A DNA stretch of 64,000 nucleotides from Micavibrio sp. (GCA_028290825.1 JAQGJB010000035.1:1-64000); one strand, 5' to 3'. Numbered from the stretch's first letter, positions 16,868 to 26,149 are shown. Numbers and translations are program-made. Notes: generated from the sequence alone by a model not told the origin.

Positions 16868-16921
16868 CTGACCTAAGATCATATTTTTCCCCGCACCATC
16901 CTCCATTTGAAAATCATCACC

Positions 16922-17530
16922 ATGCCCCACGCCGATATCGAAACCAAAACCAAGTTCCAGAACATCTGTGTCTATTGCGGATCGTCGGGGCGCGCACCGG
17001 ACGTCTATAAGGATGCGGCGGTATTGATGGGCAAGATTCTGGGGGAGGCCGGGCATACACTGGTTTATGGCGGCGGTTCGGTCGGATTGATGGGCCTTGT
17101 CGCGAATTCGACTCTCTCCAACGGCGGCACTGCCATCGGCATTATCCCCCGCCATATCGAGGCGCGCGAGATCGGCCATCCGGATTTGACTGAGCTGCAT
17201 GTCGTCGATTCGATGCATGTGCGGAAACAGATGATGGTTGACCGGTCCGATGCGTTTATCATCCTGCCCGGCGGTATCGGGACGATGGATGAATTTTTCG
17301 AAATCATGACCTGGCGGCAACTCGGCCTGCATGACAAGCCGATTGTCATCGTCAATGTGAACGGATACTGGACCACGATTATCGAGACGCTCGAGGTAAT
17401 GGTGCGCGAGAAATTCCTGCGCCAGGAAGACCGCGATACTGTCATGGTTGTTGAGCGTCCGGAAGATGTTCTCGAGGCGCTGCAGATTGCGCCGCGGGAA
17501 ATGCTCGACCCGAAAACAAAATGGATTTAA
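16922..17530 (+). CDS. LOG family protein (TIGR00730), cytokinin riboside 5'-monophosphate phosphoribohydrolase-like
   Basis: A 202-residue Rossmann-fold protein with the LOG signatures: ICVYCGSS at the start, VYGGGSVGLMGLVA and the catalytic PGGIGTMDEFFE. Members cleave ribose-5-phosphate from nucleoside monophosphates; in bacteria the purine nucleotide PpnN-like role is usual. The ATG at 16922 is chosen; an in-frame TTG at 16907 would add five residues. No obvious ribosome binding site is present at either. Confidence 0.92.
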   Translation: MPHADIETKTKFQNICVYCGSSGRAPDVYKDAAVLMGKILGEAGHTLVYGGGSVGLMGLVANSTLSNGGTAIGIIPRHIEAREIGHPDLTELHVVDSMHVRKQMMVDRSDAFIILPGGIGTMDEFFEIMTWRQLGLHDKPIVIVNVNGYWTTIIETLEVMVREKFLRQEDRDTVMVVERPEDVLEALQIAPREMLDPKTKWI

Positions 17531-17610
17531 ATAACTTACGGAAAATATAGAGATTTCAAGCTGTTAATCGCCTATTAATTCTCCGGCGTCACAATAGAAA
17601 AGGGTCGGCG

Positions 17611-18723
17611 TTGTCTGCTTGGCCCCGATATTCAAACGATCCGCATATTAGCAAGGATGCCCCGCCCGTGAACTATCCGCACAATGTCAAACAGGCCAAG
17701 ACGTACGCCGAACAATCCATGCAGCGCATCGCGTCGCAGGGGCTGGCGATGACGCCGGATATTTTCGAGCTGTGGTACGTCTATTACGCCGGGATCAGTC
17801 CGGAAATCACCCGCGCGATCGATATCCTGATCGCCAACAAACAGGATATCACCGAAGACCGCTGCCGCGACCTGCATGCGCGGTTCCTGAGTCATGTGCG
17901 CAATGAGGAAATGATCCGCCGCGCCGGCGACCAGATCACCGAAACCATTCAGAGCGTGACCGGCGCCGTCAAGGATGTGCATTCGGCCACCGCCTCCTAT
18001 AGCGGGACACTGGAAAGCGTTTCCGAACGCATGTCGACGGTCAAGACCCAGGACGAAATGAAGGCGATCGTTAAAACCATCATGGCCGATACGCATATGA
18101 TGCTGGAGCGCAACAGCAAGCTTGAAGCCGAGCTTGATAAATCCTCCAGCCTGATGATAGAGCTGCAGCGCGATCTGGAACAGGTGCGGAAAGAGGCGAT
18201 GACCGACGGCCTTACGGGCCTCTCCAACCGCAAGGCGTTCGATGCGGCGATCGCACGCGTAACCGAGGAATGTTCGGCGGCGAAATCAACCTATACACTG
18301 CTCATGGTCGATATCGACCATTTCAAAAGCTTCAACGATAATTTCGGCCACCAGATCGGCGATCAGGTTCTGCGCCTTGTCGCCCGCACCGTGATCGAAG
18401 GCGTCAAGGGCCGCGATATCGCGAGCCGTTATGGCGGTGAGGAATTCGCGATTATCCTTCCCGAAACGACATTATCCGCTGGTGTGGCTGTGGCCAATTC
18501 ATTGCGCAAGGTGGTGGCGACGAAGGATATCGTCAACCGGTCTTCGGGTGAGAAGCTGGGGCGGATTACGATGTCGGTTGGTGTTGCCGAATACATTCCC
18601 GGCGAGGACGTCGAAGACCTGATTGAACGCGCCGATTCGGCGCTTTACACCGCCAAGCATAACGGGCGGAACCAGGTGGCGGCGGCACCAAGCCCGAATA
18701 ATGCGAGCGCGGCGGCAACCTGA
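17611..18723 (+). CDS. GGDEF-domain diguanylate cyclase
   Basis: A 370-residue soluble protein. The N-terminal ~190 residues are helical, with a coiled-coil-like run (MLERNSKLEAELDKSSSLMIELQRDLEQVRKEAM) leading into the GGDEF domain, which starts TDGLTGLSNRKAFD. The active-site motif is GGEEF and DIDHFKSFND is intact, so cyclic-di-GMP synthesis is expected. The inhibitory I-site reads KGRD instead of RxxD. The start is TTG 17611 behind AAAGGG; GTG 17668 is possible. The stop is 10 bases from the end of the convergent split gene. Confidence 0.9.
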   Translation: MSAWPRYSNDPHISKDAPPVNYPHNVKQAKTYAEQSMQRIASQGLAMTPDIFELWYVYYAGISPEITRAIDILIANKQDITEDRCRDLHARFLSHVRNEEMIRRAGDQITETIQSVTGAVKDVHSATASYSGTLESVSERMSTVKTQDEMKAIVKTIMADTHMMLERNSKLEAELDKSSSLMIELQRDLEQVRKEAMTDGLTGLSNRKAFDAAIARVTEECSAAKSTYTLLMVDIDHFKSFNDNFGHQIGDQVLRLVARTVIEGVKGRDIASRYGGEEFAIILPETTLSAGVAVANSLRKVVATKDIVNRSSGEKLGRITMSVGVAEYIPGEDVEDLIERADSALYTAKHNGRNQVAAAPSPNNASAAAT

Positions 18724-18732
18724 ACCCCGCGC

Positions 18733-18893
18733 TTAAGGGAAATCCCAATCCAGCTTACAACCCTGGGCCATTCGCGTTTCGGCATCGCCGAGGGCGCGAA
18801 GAATGACTTCCGCAACGTGAACATCTTCCTGTTTATTGTCCGCAGCCTTCGCAAATAAGTTTTTCAATCCCTGCACTTCTTCGTCCGGACAGT
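18733..18893 (-). pseudogene. Out-of-frame 3' end of the preceding hypothetical gene
   Basis: After the T5 run at 18893-18897 the -1 frame stays open on the minus strand and encodes about 53 residues of normal character (NCPDEEVQGLKNLFAKAADN...MAQGCKLDWDF) to a stop at 18733. It has no start codon of its own at the right place. Adding one A to the run joins it to the upstream frame to give a 263-residue protein, so it is the displaced C-terminus. Confidence 0.7.
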
Positions 18894-19523
18894 TTTTGCG
18901 TTGACGCGGTTATTGAGCATGGCAAAGGCGCGGGATTGCGGGTTGGCATCTTCCGTACCGAATATCTGCGCATCCATCGCATGACGTATAATGGCGGGCC
19001 TGTCCCTTGCAAGGCTGATCAGGCCGTCGCGGGCCTTGGTGCGGATGTGATGGTCGCTGTTCTCCCGACCCTGTTTTTCCAAGAGGGCAATAATCAGGGG
19101 ATCGGCGGTGCCGCCTGTATAACCACCAAGAACATGGGCGCAATAGGTCGCGGCTTCGCTGCGGATATTCCAGTCCTGGCAATCGCTGATCAGGGCGTCA
19201 AGATGTCCGAGGGCGCGGCGGCCACCATCAATATCGCGGGTCATCAGAACGGCATCCGCCAGAACACCGATAACGGTAAGGCAGGCGCGGTCGCGCGGTG
19301 TCGGGATGTGATGCATGCAATCCTGGCTTTCCCCCTTCATCGCCAGATGGCTCAGTCCTTCCAGTGTTTCGTCGGTGACCAGGCCCGGCCTCTTGCGGAA
19401 CGCATTGGCAATAGCGTGCAGATTGGACCCCAGCTCCGCCAGGTCTTCCACGGTCAGGATATCGATCGCATTGGCGGCGGTTTCAAGAAATTCGGTGATG
19501 ACATCGGCGCGTTCAAAAGGCAT
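18864..19523 (-). CDS. Hypothetical helical-repeat protein (5' part of a frameshifted gene)
   Basis: A 219-residue reading of mostly amphipathic helices, with leucine/alanine spacing like HEAT/ARM-type repeats (ALGHLDALISDCQDWNIRSEAATYCAHVLGGY; LIIALLEKQGRENSDHHIRTKARDGLISLA). The function is unknown. ATG 19523 is preceded by GGGGAC. The last eight residues after the A5 run (VRTKKCRD) look unnatural, while the other frame continues the protein for ~53 residues. The gene is divergent from uvrD. Confidence 0.7.
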   Translation of the reverse strand: MPFERADVITEFLETAANAIDILTVEDLAELGSNLHAIANAFRKRPGLVTDETLEGLSHLAMKGESQDCMHHIPTPRDRACLTVIGVLADAVLMTRDIDGGRRALGHLDALISDCQDWNIRSEAATYCAHVLGGYTGGTADPLIIALLEKQGRENSDHHIRTKARDGLISLARDRPAIIRHAMDAQIFGTEDANPQSRAFAMLNNRVNAKTVRTKKCRD

Positions 19524-19633
19524 GGATGAAGTCCCCAAAAAAAGAATGGCCCGATCTAATCACCCGTCCCTGCATTACGTCAATAAAATTGATGGCGGCT
19601 TGCTTAAAGCCCGCCAAAACTCTATGTAATGCT

Positions 19634-21856
19634 ATGCATTCCCTCACCCACACACCCTCCGAAATCCCTTATCTTCAGGGCCTCAATGCGCCCCAGCGCG
19701 AGGCCGTCGAGGCGCTGGACGGACCTGTGCTGGTTCTGGCCGGGGCGGGGACCGGCAAGACGCGGGTGCTGACTACGCGGCTCGCGCATATCCTGAACAC
19801 CGGGCGGGCGTGGCCGTCGCAGATTCTGTCGGTGACCTTCACCAACAAAGCGGCGCAGGAGATGAAGCACCGTGTGTCGAAACTTCTCGGCGATACGCCG
19901 GTTGAGGGGTGGTGGCTCGGTACTTTCCACGCACTGGCGGCGCGGATGCTGCGCAAACATGCGGAGATTGTCGGGCTGACCAGTAATTTTACGATCATCG
20001 ATTCCGACGATCAGGTTCGGCTTTTGAAGCAGCTGATGGAAGCAGAAAATATCGACACCAAGAAATGGGCGCCACGCGCAATGATGTCGGTGATCGAGCG
20101 CTGGAAGGACAAGGCGCTACGCCCCTCCGACGTTCCGGCGGGCGAGGGCGGCGATCTGGCGGACGGGAAACTGCTGAGCCTTTACACGCAGTACCAGCAG
20201 CGTTTAAGGACCGTCAATGCGTGCGATTTCGGTGATCTGCTTTTGCACATGATCACGATTTTCCGTGATCCGAAGAATGCGGAAATTCTTGCCGATTATC
20301 ACCGCCGTTTCAAATACATCATGGTCGATGAATATCAGGATACCAATGTGGGGCAGTATCTTTGGCTGCGCCTGCTGGCGCAGGGGTCCAACAATATCTG
20401 CTGTGTCGGGGATGACGACCAGTCGATTTATGGCTGGCGCGGGGCCGAGGTGGGAAACATCCTGCGCTTCGAACATGATTTTCCGGGCGCGAAGATTATC
20501 AAGCTGGAACAGAATTACCGCTCCACCGGGCATATCCTGGCTGCGGCCAGTGGCGTCATCGCGCATAACGAGGGTCGTCTCGGCAAGACCCTCTGGAGCG
20601 AGAGCGAACACGGCGACAAGGTCAATGTGCGGGGTCTATGGGACGGCGAGGCGGAGGCGCGGTGGGTTGGCGAAGAGGTTGAGGCGTTGCAGCACAAGGG
20701 CTGGACGCTGAACCAGATGGCGGTGCTGGTGCGCGCGGGCTTCCAGATGCGGGAATTTGAAGAACGTTTCATGCAGCTCGGCGTGTCTTACCGTGTGATT
20801 GGCGGGCCACGGTTTTATGAGCGTCAGGAAATCCGCGATGCGCTCGCCTATCTGCGCGTGATTGTGCAATCCAATGACGATCTGGCGCTGGAGAGGATCA
20901 TCAACACGCCGAAGCGCGGCCTAGGCGATACGACGGTGCAGACCCTGGTCGTTCATGCGCGGGCGCGCGGCGTCAGTCTTTATGAATCGATTTTGCAGCT
21001 TTGCGAAACGGACGAGCTGAAGCCGAAGGTTCGCGATACGCTGCGCCGTCTGACCGATGATTTTGACCGCTGGCGGTCGCTGATCTCCACGATGAACCAT
21101 GCGGAACTTGCGGGCGCGATGCTGGACGAATCCGGTTACATGGCGATGTGGCAGGCGGATAAATCGCCGGATGCGCCGGGGCGGATCGAGAACCTGAAGG
21201 AATTTGTCTCCGGTATGGGCGAATTTGAATCGCTGGTGTCGTTCCTTGGACACGTGTCTTTGGTGATGGAGGCGAACCAGACGGGTGCGGCGGAGGAAGC
21301 TGTCACACTGATGACCCTGCACGGGGCCAAGGGGCTGGAATTCGATGCGGTGTTCCTGCCCGGCTGGGAGGAGGGGTTGTTCCCGTCCCAGCGCAGCATG
21401 GATGAAAACGGTACCAAGGGCCTGGAGGAAGAACGCCGCCTTGCTTATGTCGGCATTACACGGGCGCGGCGGCGGGCGCATATTTCGTATGTCGCCAATC
21501 GCCGCATCTATGGCAATTTCACTTCGGCGATCCCGTCGCGCTTTGTCGATGAATTGCCCGAAGATAATATCGAGGCCGAGGCCGAAACTGGCCTGCATCA
21601 GGCGGGCCGGTCACAGCACTGGGATTCGTCCGGCTTTGCACCTTCGCGCATCGTCACTGCACCGGTGCGGCGGACACCGCTGCCTGAGAGCGGCCAAGGC
21701 GGGGCGTTTGGCTTCTCGCGCGGCGACCGCGTCAGCCACGATTCCTTCGGCGGTGGCACCATCGTGCATGTCGATGGACATAAGCTGGACATCAAATTCG
21801 ATAAAGGCGGGCAGAAGCGCGTGATGGACAGTTTCGTGCGGAAAGACGCTGAATAA
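19634..21856 (+). CDS. uvrD: UvrD/PcrA superfamily 1A DNA helicase
   Basis: A 740-residue 3'-5' DNA helicase. Motifs are in order: Q motif LNAPQREAV, Walker A AGAGTGKT, GTFHALAARML, Walker B VDEYQDTN, motif III VGDDDQSIYGWRGA, QNYRS, motif V TLHGAKGLEFD and motif VI RRLAYVGITRARRR. The C-terminal tail ends in a Tudor-like segment (GDRVSHDSFGGGTIVHVDG) typical of PcrA/UvrD, which binds RNA polymerase. ATG 19634 gives the family's usual N-terminus; an in-frame ATG at 19526 would add 36 residues with no homology character. It acts in mismatch and nucleotide excision repair. Confidence 0.95.
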   Translation: MHSLTHTPSEIPYLQGLNAPQREAVEALDGPVLVLAGAGTGKTRVLTTRLAHILNTGRAWPSQILSVTFTNKAAQEMKHRVSKLLGDTPVEGWWLGTFHALAARMLRKHAEIVGLTSNFTIIDSDDQVRLLKQLMEAENIDTKKWAPRAMMSVIERWKDKALRPSDVPAGEGGDLADGKLLSLYTQYQQRLRTVNACDFGDLLLHMITIFRDPKNAEILADYHRRFKYIMVDEYQDTNVGQYLWLRLLAQGSNNICCVGDDDQSIYGWRGAEVGNILRFEHDFPGAKIIKLEQNYRSTGHILAAASGVIAHNEGRLGKTLWSESEHGDKVNVRGLWDGEAEARWVGEEVEALQHKGWTLNQMAVLVRAGFQMREFEERFMQLGVSYRVIGGPRFYERQEIRDALAYLRVIVQSNDDLALERIINTPKRGLGDTTVQTLVVHARARGVSLYESILQLCETDELKPKVRDTLRRLTDDFDRWRSLISTMNHAELAGAMLDESGYMAMWQADKSPDAPGRIENLKEFVSGMGEFESLVSFLGHVSLVMEANQTGAAEEAVTLMTLHGAKGLEFDAVFLPGWEEGLFPSQRSMDENGTKGLEEERRLAYVGITRARRRAHISYVANRRIYGNFTSAIPSRFVDELPEDNIEAEAETGLHQAGRSQHWDSSGFAPSRIVTAPVRRTPLPESGQGGAFGFSRGDRVSHDSFGGGTIVHVDGHKLDIKFDKGGQKRVMDSFVRKDAE

Positions 21857-21864
21857 GCCCTTTA

Positions 21865-21889
21865 ACAGGGCTGGACGAAACAGCCCTGT
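21865..21889 (+). terminator. Hairpin after uvrD, probable terminator
   Basis: ACAGGGCTG, loop GACGAAA, CAGCCCTGT is a perfect 9-bp stem just after the uvrD stop. It has no T run, so it may work with Rho or as an mRNA 3' end stabiliser. Confidence 0.5.
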
Positions 21890-21931
21890 ATTGCCATAGT
21901 GATCGCATATTTTTTCTAGGAGTGGATGACC

Positions 21932-22891
21932 ATGACCCTGCCGTACAAAACCGCCACCGTTTTCGGAGGCACCGGATTTATCGGGCGCTATGTCGTGCGC
22001 GAACTGGCGCGGCTTGGCTACAGGGTCAAGGTGGCGACGCGGATGCCGGAGAGCGCCTATTTTGTACGTCTCTACGGCACAGTCGGGCAGATCGTTCCGT
22101 TCCAGACCAACCTGCGTGATGCGGCCAGCATCGACGCGGCGGTCAGCGGGTCCGAGGTTGTCGTCAATTGTGTCGGTATTCTTTATCAAAACCGCCGCAG
22201 CAAGTTTCACCGCCTTCATGCGGAAGTGCCGTCGATGATTGCCGCGTCGTGCGCCAAATTCGGTGTCGCGCGTTTTGTGCATCTCTCCGCCATGGGTGTG
22301 GACAAGGCGCTGTCGCAATCGGGCAAGACGAAGCTGGAGGGTGAGAAAAAAGTGTTCGAACATTTCCCGGCCGCAACGATCCTGCGCCCCAGCGCGGTGT
22401 TCGGCCCGGAAGACCGGTTTTTCAACCTGTTCGCCAGCCTGGCGCAAAAACTTCCCGTTCTGCCGCTGGTCGGCGGCGGGCGAATGAAATTCCAGCCGGT
22501 TTATGTCGGCGATGTCGCGGCGGCGGTGATTGCCTCGGTGGTGCGGACCGATACATCCGGCGGCATTTACGAACTGGGCGGGCCGGAGGTGATGAGCCTG
22601 CGTGACGTTTACAATTATGTTTTCAAGGCCACGGGCCGCACACGCGCCCTGATGCCGTTGCCGTTCGCGCTGGCCAAGGTGGAGGCGTTCTTCCTGCAAA
22701 TGGTTCCGGGCTGCCCGCTTCTGACCACCGATCAGGTCGAGTCCCTAAAGACCGATAATGTGGCCAGTCCCTATGCGCTCGGCCTTGCCGATCTCGGCGT
22801 TGGGACAACGGGGATGGAACTGATCGTGCCCGGATACCTGGAACGGTTCCGCAGCGGCGGACGCTTCGCCGAAACCAGGGCCGCCGCCTGA
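21932..22891 (+). CDS. NDUFA9-like NAD(P)H-binding protein (complex I-associated, atypical SDR)
   Basis: A 319-residue atypical short-chain dehydrogenase of the NDUFA9/39-kDa subunit family, found in alphaproteobacteria. The dinucleotide-binding motif is TVFGGTGFIGRYVV; family landmarks VNCVGILYQ, FVHLSAMGVD, LRPSAVFGPEDRFFN, FQPVYVGDVA and YELGGPEV follow. The usual catalytic YxxxK is absent, as in this family. It may assist complex I assembly or quinone metabolism. ATG 21932 is nine bases after AGGAG; ATG 21926 is only three bases from it. Confidence 0.92.
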   Translation: MTLPYKTATVFGGTGFIGRYVVRELARLGYRVKVATRMPESAYFVRLYGTVGQIVPFQTNLRDAASIDAAVSGSEVVVNCVGILYQNRRSKFHRLHAEVPSMIAASCAKFGVARFVHLSAMGVDKALSQSGKTKLEGEKKVFEHFPAATILRPSAVFGPEDRFFNLFASLAQKLPVLPLVGGGRMKFQPVYVGDVAAAVIASVVRTDTSGGIYELGGPEVMSLRDVYNYVFKATGRTRALMPLPFALAKVEAFFLQMVPGCPLLTTDQVESLKTDNVASPYALGLADLGVGTTGMELIVPGYLERFRSGGRFAETRAAA

Positions 22892-22934
22892 AGACCGCCT
22901 GATTTTAGCCCGAATGACCTGAGAGATTGTGCTT

Positions 22935-23924
22935 ATGAAATTTTACAGACCAATGATGATTGCCGCCGTCGCGCTGATGCTGGTATCCGCCCTGCCGGTG
23001 CAGGCCGCAAATGAACAGCAGGTTCAACAGGCTGCAAAAAAGCCGATGATCACCAATGAGGGGATTGCCGCCGTCGTCAACGACGAACCGATCACCATGT
23101 CGGATGTGGTCGAACGGATGAAGCTTCTGATCGCGTCATCGGGCATGCCGAACAACGCCGACATGCAGCAACGCATGAAGGGCCAGGTTATCAACATGCT
23201 GATCGAGGAAACCCTGCAATCGCAGGAGGCGCATAAGATCGGCGTCAAGATCACACCGGAAGAAATTGAAGGCGGCTTTGCCACCATCGCCCAGAACAAC
23301 CGCACCGATAAGGAAAAATTCAAGGCCATGCTGGCCCATGACGGAATTTCTCTGCGCACGATGGAGAAACAGATCGGCGCGCAACTCGGCTGGGGTAAGG
23401 TCGTGATGCGCAAGATCCGCCCGACGATCGATGTGACGGAGACCGATATCGATGCGCGGATGCAGATGATGAAGTCGCGTGTCGGCAAGACGCAATATTC
23501 ACTGGCCGAGATTTACCTGCCCGTCGATGCCAATGCGCAGGATGCCGAAACCCTGGCGCTGGCGCAAAAGCTGCTGAGCGAGATAAATAAAAATCCGGCA
23601 GCCTTCCCGCAGATCGCGTTCCAGTTCTCGCAGGAGGCGGCTTCGGCGCGCGGCGGCGATCTGGGCTGGGTGCAGGACGGCGATCTTCCCGATGCGGTGA
23701 ATGCCGCCGTGGCGGGAATGAAGGAAGGCACAGTCAGCCAGCCGATTCGTTCCCTTACCGGCTATCACATTGTCCTTCTGCGCGGAAAGAAGGCGGTGGG
23801 CGAGGCGGATCTGCCGACGCGCGACGCGGTTCTTGAGCAGATCGGCAATGAACGCCTGGACCGGGCGCAGCGCCGTTACCTGAATGATCTGAAATCGGCT
23901 GCCTTCGTCGACCGTCGTGTCTGA
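22935..23924 (+). CDS. surA: SurA-like periplasmic peptidyl-prolyl isomerase/chaperone
   Basis: A 329-residue protein with a signal peptide (IAAVALMLVSALPVQA), a SurA N-terminal chaperone domain (IAAVVNDEPITMSDVVERMKLL) and one parvulin domain (residues ~190-295: YSLAEIYLPV, FSQEAASARGGDLGWVQDGDLPDAV, GYHIVLLRGKK). It would help fold outer membrane beta-barrels such as the porin in this window. The downstream rsmA start overlaps its 3' end by 8 bases, giving the surA-rsmA pair; pdxA, commonly between them, is missing here. Confidence 0.92.
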   Translation: MKFYRPMMIAAVALMLVSALPVQAANEQQVQQAAKKPMITNEGIAAVVNDEPITMSDVVERMKLLIASSGMPNNADMQQRMKGQVINMLIEETLQSQEAHKIGVKITPEEIEGGFATIAQNNRTDKEKFKAMLAHDGISLRTMEKQIGAQLGWGKVVMRKIRPTIDVTETDIDARMQMMKSRVGKTQYSLAEIYLPVDANAQDAETLALAQKLLSEINKNPAAFPQIAFQFSQEAASARGGDLGWVQDGDLPDAVNAAVAGMKEGTVSQPIRSLTGYHIVLLRGKKAVGEADLPTRDAVLEQIGNERLDRAQRRYLNDLKSAAFVDRRV

Positions 23925-24765
23925 TCCCGCCGCCGAGCTTGTCGCGCGGCTTGATGCGCTGCCGCCGTTGCGCGATGTGATTTCGCAGAACCAGTTGCGG
24001 GCGGAAAAAAAGCTCGGGCAAAATTTCATCCTAGATCTGAATATTACCGACAAGATCGCCCGTGCTGCGGGCGATATGACGAAGCGCAACGTTGTCGAGA
24101 TCGGCCCCGGCCCCGGCGGTCTGACGCGCAGTCTGTTGAGGCAAAATCCACTGAGCCTTACGGCGGTTGAATTTGACACCCGCGCCGTGGCGGCGCTTGG
24201 CCCGTTGCAGGAGGCGGGAGCGGGCAAACTGAGTGTCGTGACGGGCGATGCGCTGCGCCAGAATTTGCTGGAGCTCGTTCCCGCACCGCGCGGCATTGTC
24301 GCCAATCTCCCCTATAATATCGCAACGCCGCTGCTGACTGGCTGGCTCGAGCAGTTGCGGAATAATCCGGGATGTTTCGATTCCATGGTGCTGATGTTCC
24401 AGAGGGAAGTGGCGATGCGGATCACGGCAACCCCGGCGGACAAGGAATACGGGCGGCTGGCGATTATCACGCAATGGCTCTGCGATGCGGACCGGGTTTT
24501 CGATCTTCCGCCTTCGGCCTTCGTGCCGCCGCCAAGCGTGACGTCGAGCGTGGTGCGTTTCTTTCCGAAAACATTGCCCGCAGATGCACCGCCCTTTGCG
24601 GCGGTGGAAAAGATTACCGCGGCAGCGTTCGGCCAGCGGCGGAAAATGCTGAAAGCCTGCCTGAAACCCTGGCCCGGATTACTGGAAAAAGCCGGGATCG
24701 ACGGCACAAAGCGGGCCGAGCAATTGCCGGTTTCGGACTTCATAAAACTGGCACAAGCGCTGTGA
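23917..24765 (+). CDS. rsmA: 16S rRNA (adenine1518-N6/adenine1519-N6)-dimethyltransferase
   Basis: A 282-residue RsmA/KsgA. It has the NQLRAEKKLGQNFILD N-terminus, AdoMet motif I VEIGPGPGGLT, the catalytic NLPYNIATPLL and FVPPPSVTSSVV. It dimethylates two adjacent adenines in helix 45 of 16S rRNA, and its loss confers kasugamycin resistance. It starts with a GTG that overlaps the end of surA, so translation is probably coupled. Confidence 0.97.
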   Translation: MSDPAAELVARLDALPPLRDVISQNQLRAEKKLGQNFILDLNITDKIARAAGDMTKRNVVEIGPGPGGLTRSLLRQNPLSLTAVEFDTRAVAALGPLQEAGAGKLSVVTGDALRQNLLELVPAPRGIVANLPYNIATPLLTGWLEQLRNNPGCFDSMVLMFQREVAMRITATPADKEYGRLAIITQWLCDADRVFDLPPSAFVPPPSVTSSVVRFFPKTLPADAPPFAAVEKITAAAFGQRRKMLKACLKPWPGLLEKAGIDGTKRAEQLPVSDFIKLAQAL

Positions 24766-24804
24766 CGGCTTGACGCTGCGGCTCAATCCCCTTAAAACCT
24801 TAAT

Positions 24805-25371
24805 ATGTCAGTTCCAATGTTCCATCGTATTTCCGTCACAGGCGACCCCGGCAGCGGGAAGACCACTTTTGCGCGCGAGGTTGCGGAGAAGACCGGTTAC
24901 CGCCTGATCACCACCGGAAATATCTTCCGTCAGCTGGCGGCCGATATGGGCATCTCGGTCACCGACCTCAATGAAATCGCGGAGACGCAGGCGCAGATCG
25001 ATCACAAGGTTGACGATTACCTGAAGGCGCTGAATGAAACGCGTGAAAACCTTGTGCTGGATTCACGCATGGCGTGGCACTTCGTCAAGGACTCGCTGAA
25101 GATCCGGCTGACCGTCGATCTCGACGTTGCGGTTGAGCGTATTTTCAAGGATAACAGCGAACTGCGTGAAAACTTCACCGATCTTGAAACCGGTCGTATT
25201 GAAGTGCAGAAACGCCGCGACAGCGAGATTGCGCGTTACAAGGCGCTCTACAATGTAGACATCAGTGACGAATCAAATTTCGACCTGGTGATCAACACCT
25301 CGAACAAAGCGCCGCAGGATATTACCGAAGCTTTCCAAACCGCTTTCGATGCCTATAAATCCGGCCAATAA
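24805..25371 (+). CDS. Cytidylate kinase-like P-loop nucleoside kinase
   Basis: A 188-residue P-loop kinase resembling the short, archaeal-type cytidylate kinase. Walker A is GDPGSGKTTFA, then GYRLITTGNIFRQLAADMG and LVLDSRMAWHFV, with an arginine-rich lid (EVQKRRDSEIARYKALYNVD). It probably phosphorylates CMP or a related nucleotide; true substrate not certain. ATG 24805 is used, with ATG 24817 as alternative. The following SDR gene starts 23 bases inside its 3' end. Confidence 0.8.
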   Translation: MSVPMFHRISVTGDPGSGKTTFAREVAEKTGYRLITTGNIFRQLAADMGISVTDLNEIAETQAQIDHKVDDYLKALNETRENLVLDSRMAWHFVKDSLKIRLTVDLDVAVERIFKDNSELRENFTDLETGRIEVQKRRDSEIARYKALYNVDISDESNFDLVINTSNKAPQDITEAFQTAFDAYKSGQ

Positions 25372-26149
25372 CTCCCCCCAGACGATTTTTATCACGGGTG
25401 CCTCAAGCGGCATCGGCGAAGCTCTGGCGCTGTTTTATGCCGCGCCGGGCGTAACGCTTTATCTGACCGGGCGGAATGCCGAACGTCTGCGCGCCGTTAC
25501 AGATCTATGCGGGCAACAGGGCGCACGGGCGGAAAGCTTTTTGATCGATGTCACCGACCGCGCCGGAATGGAAAGGCTGCTGCTGCGCCTTGATGCGGCG
25601 ATGCCGATCGACTTGGTGATCGCCAATGCCGGAATTTCGGGAGGCACGGGCGCGATCGGGGGCGAGAGCGCCGATCAGGTGCGCGAAATTTTTGCCACCA
25701 ATGTCGATGGCGTGTTCAATACGGTTCTGCCTTTGATGCCAGTCATGACCACGCGCGGGTGCGGACAAATCGCCGTCATGTCATCGCTGGCCGCGTTCAC
25801 GGGCTGGCCCGGCGCACCGGCCTACAGCGCATCGAAGGCGGCAGTGCGGATTTTCGGCGAGGCCCTGCGCGGCAGTCTGCGGCAAAGTGGCGTAAAGGTC
25901 AGTGTGGTATGTCCCGGCTTTATCGAGAGCCGTATGACGGCGGCCAATGAATTCAGGATGCCGCTTTTTATGCCTGCTAACCGGGCGGCCGCCATTATCG
26001 CGCGCGGGCTGGCGAATGACAGGGGGCGAATCGCCTTCCCCTGGCCGACTTATCTGATGAGTGGGCTGATCGGGATGATGCCGCTTGCTTTAAGTTCCAA
26101 GATTCTGACAAAGCTCCCACAAAAAGCAGCAATAGTACAAGATAAATAA
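25349..26149 (+). CDS. Short-chain dehydrogenase/reductase
   Basis: A 266-residue classical SDR. The cofactor motif is TGASSGIGEALA, the structural motif NAG appears in IANAGISGG, and the catalytic Ser-Tyr-Lys set is in VMSSLAAFTGWPGAPAYSASKAAV. VCPGFIESRMT follows. The C-terminus has a hydrophobic tail (YLMSGLIGMMPLALSSKIL) that may associate with membrane. The substrate is unknown. The overlap with the kinase gene suggests co-transcription. Confidence 0.92.
   Translation: MPINPANNSPQTIFITGASSGIGEALALFYAAPGVTLYLTGRNAERLRAVTDLCGQQGARAESFLIDVTDRAGMERLLLRLDAAMPIDLVIANAGISGGTGAIGGESADQVREIFATNVDGVFNTVLPLMPVMTTRGCGQIAVMSSLAAFTGWPGAPAYSASKAAVRIFGEALRGSLRQSGVKVSVVCPGFIESRMTAANEFRMPLFMPANRAAAIIARGLANDRGRIAFPWPTYLMSGLIGMMPLALSSKILTKLPQKAAIVQDK

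Noticed and set aside
21611..22699. 362-codon minus-strand frame across uvrD and the NDUFA9-like gene.
   Set aside because: It spans two confident plus-strand genes and the terminator between them.
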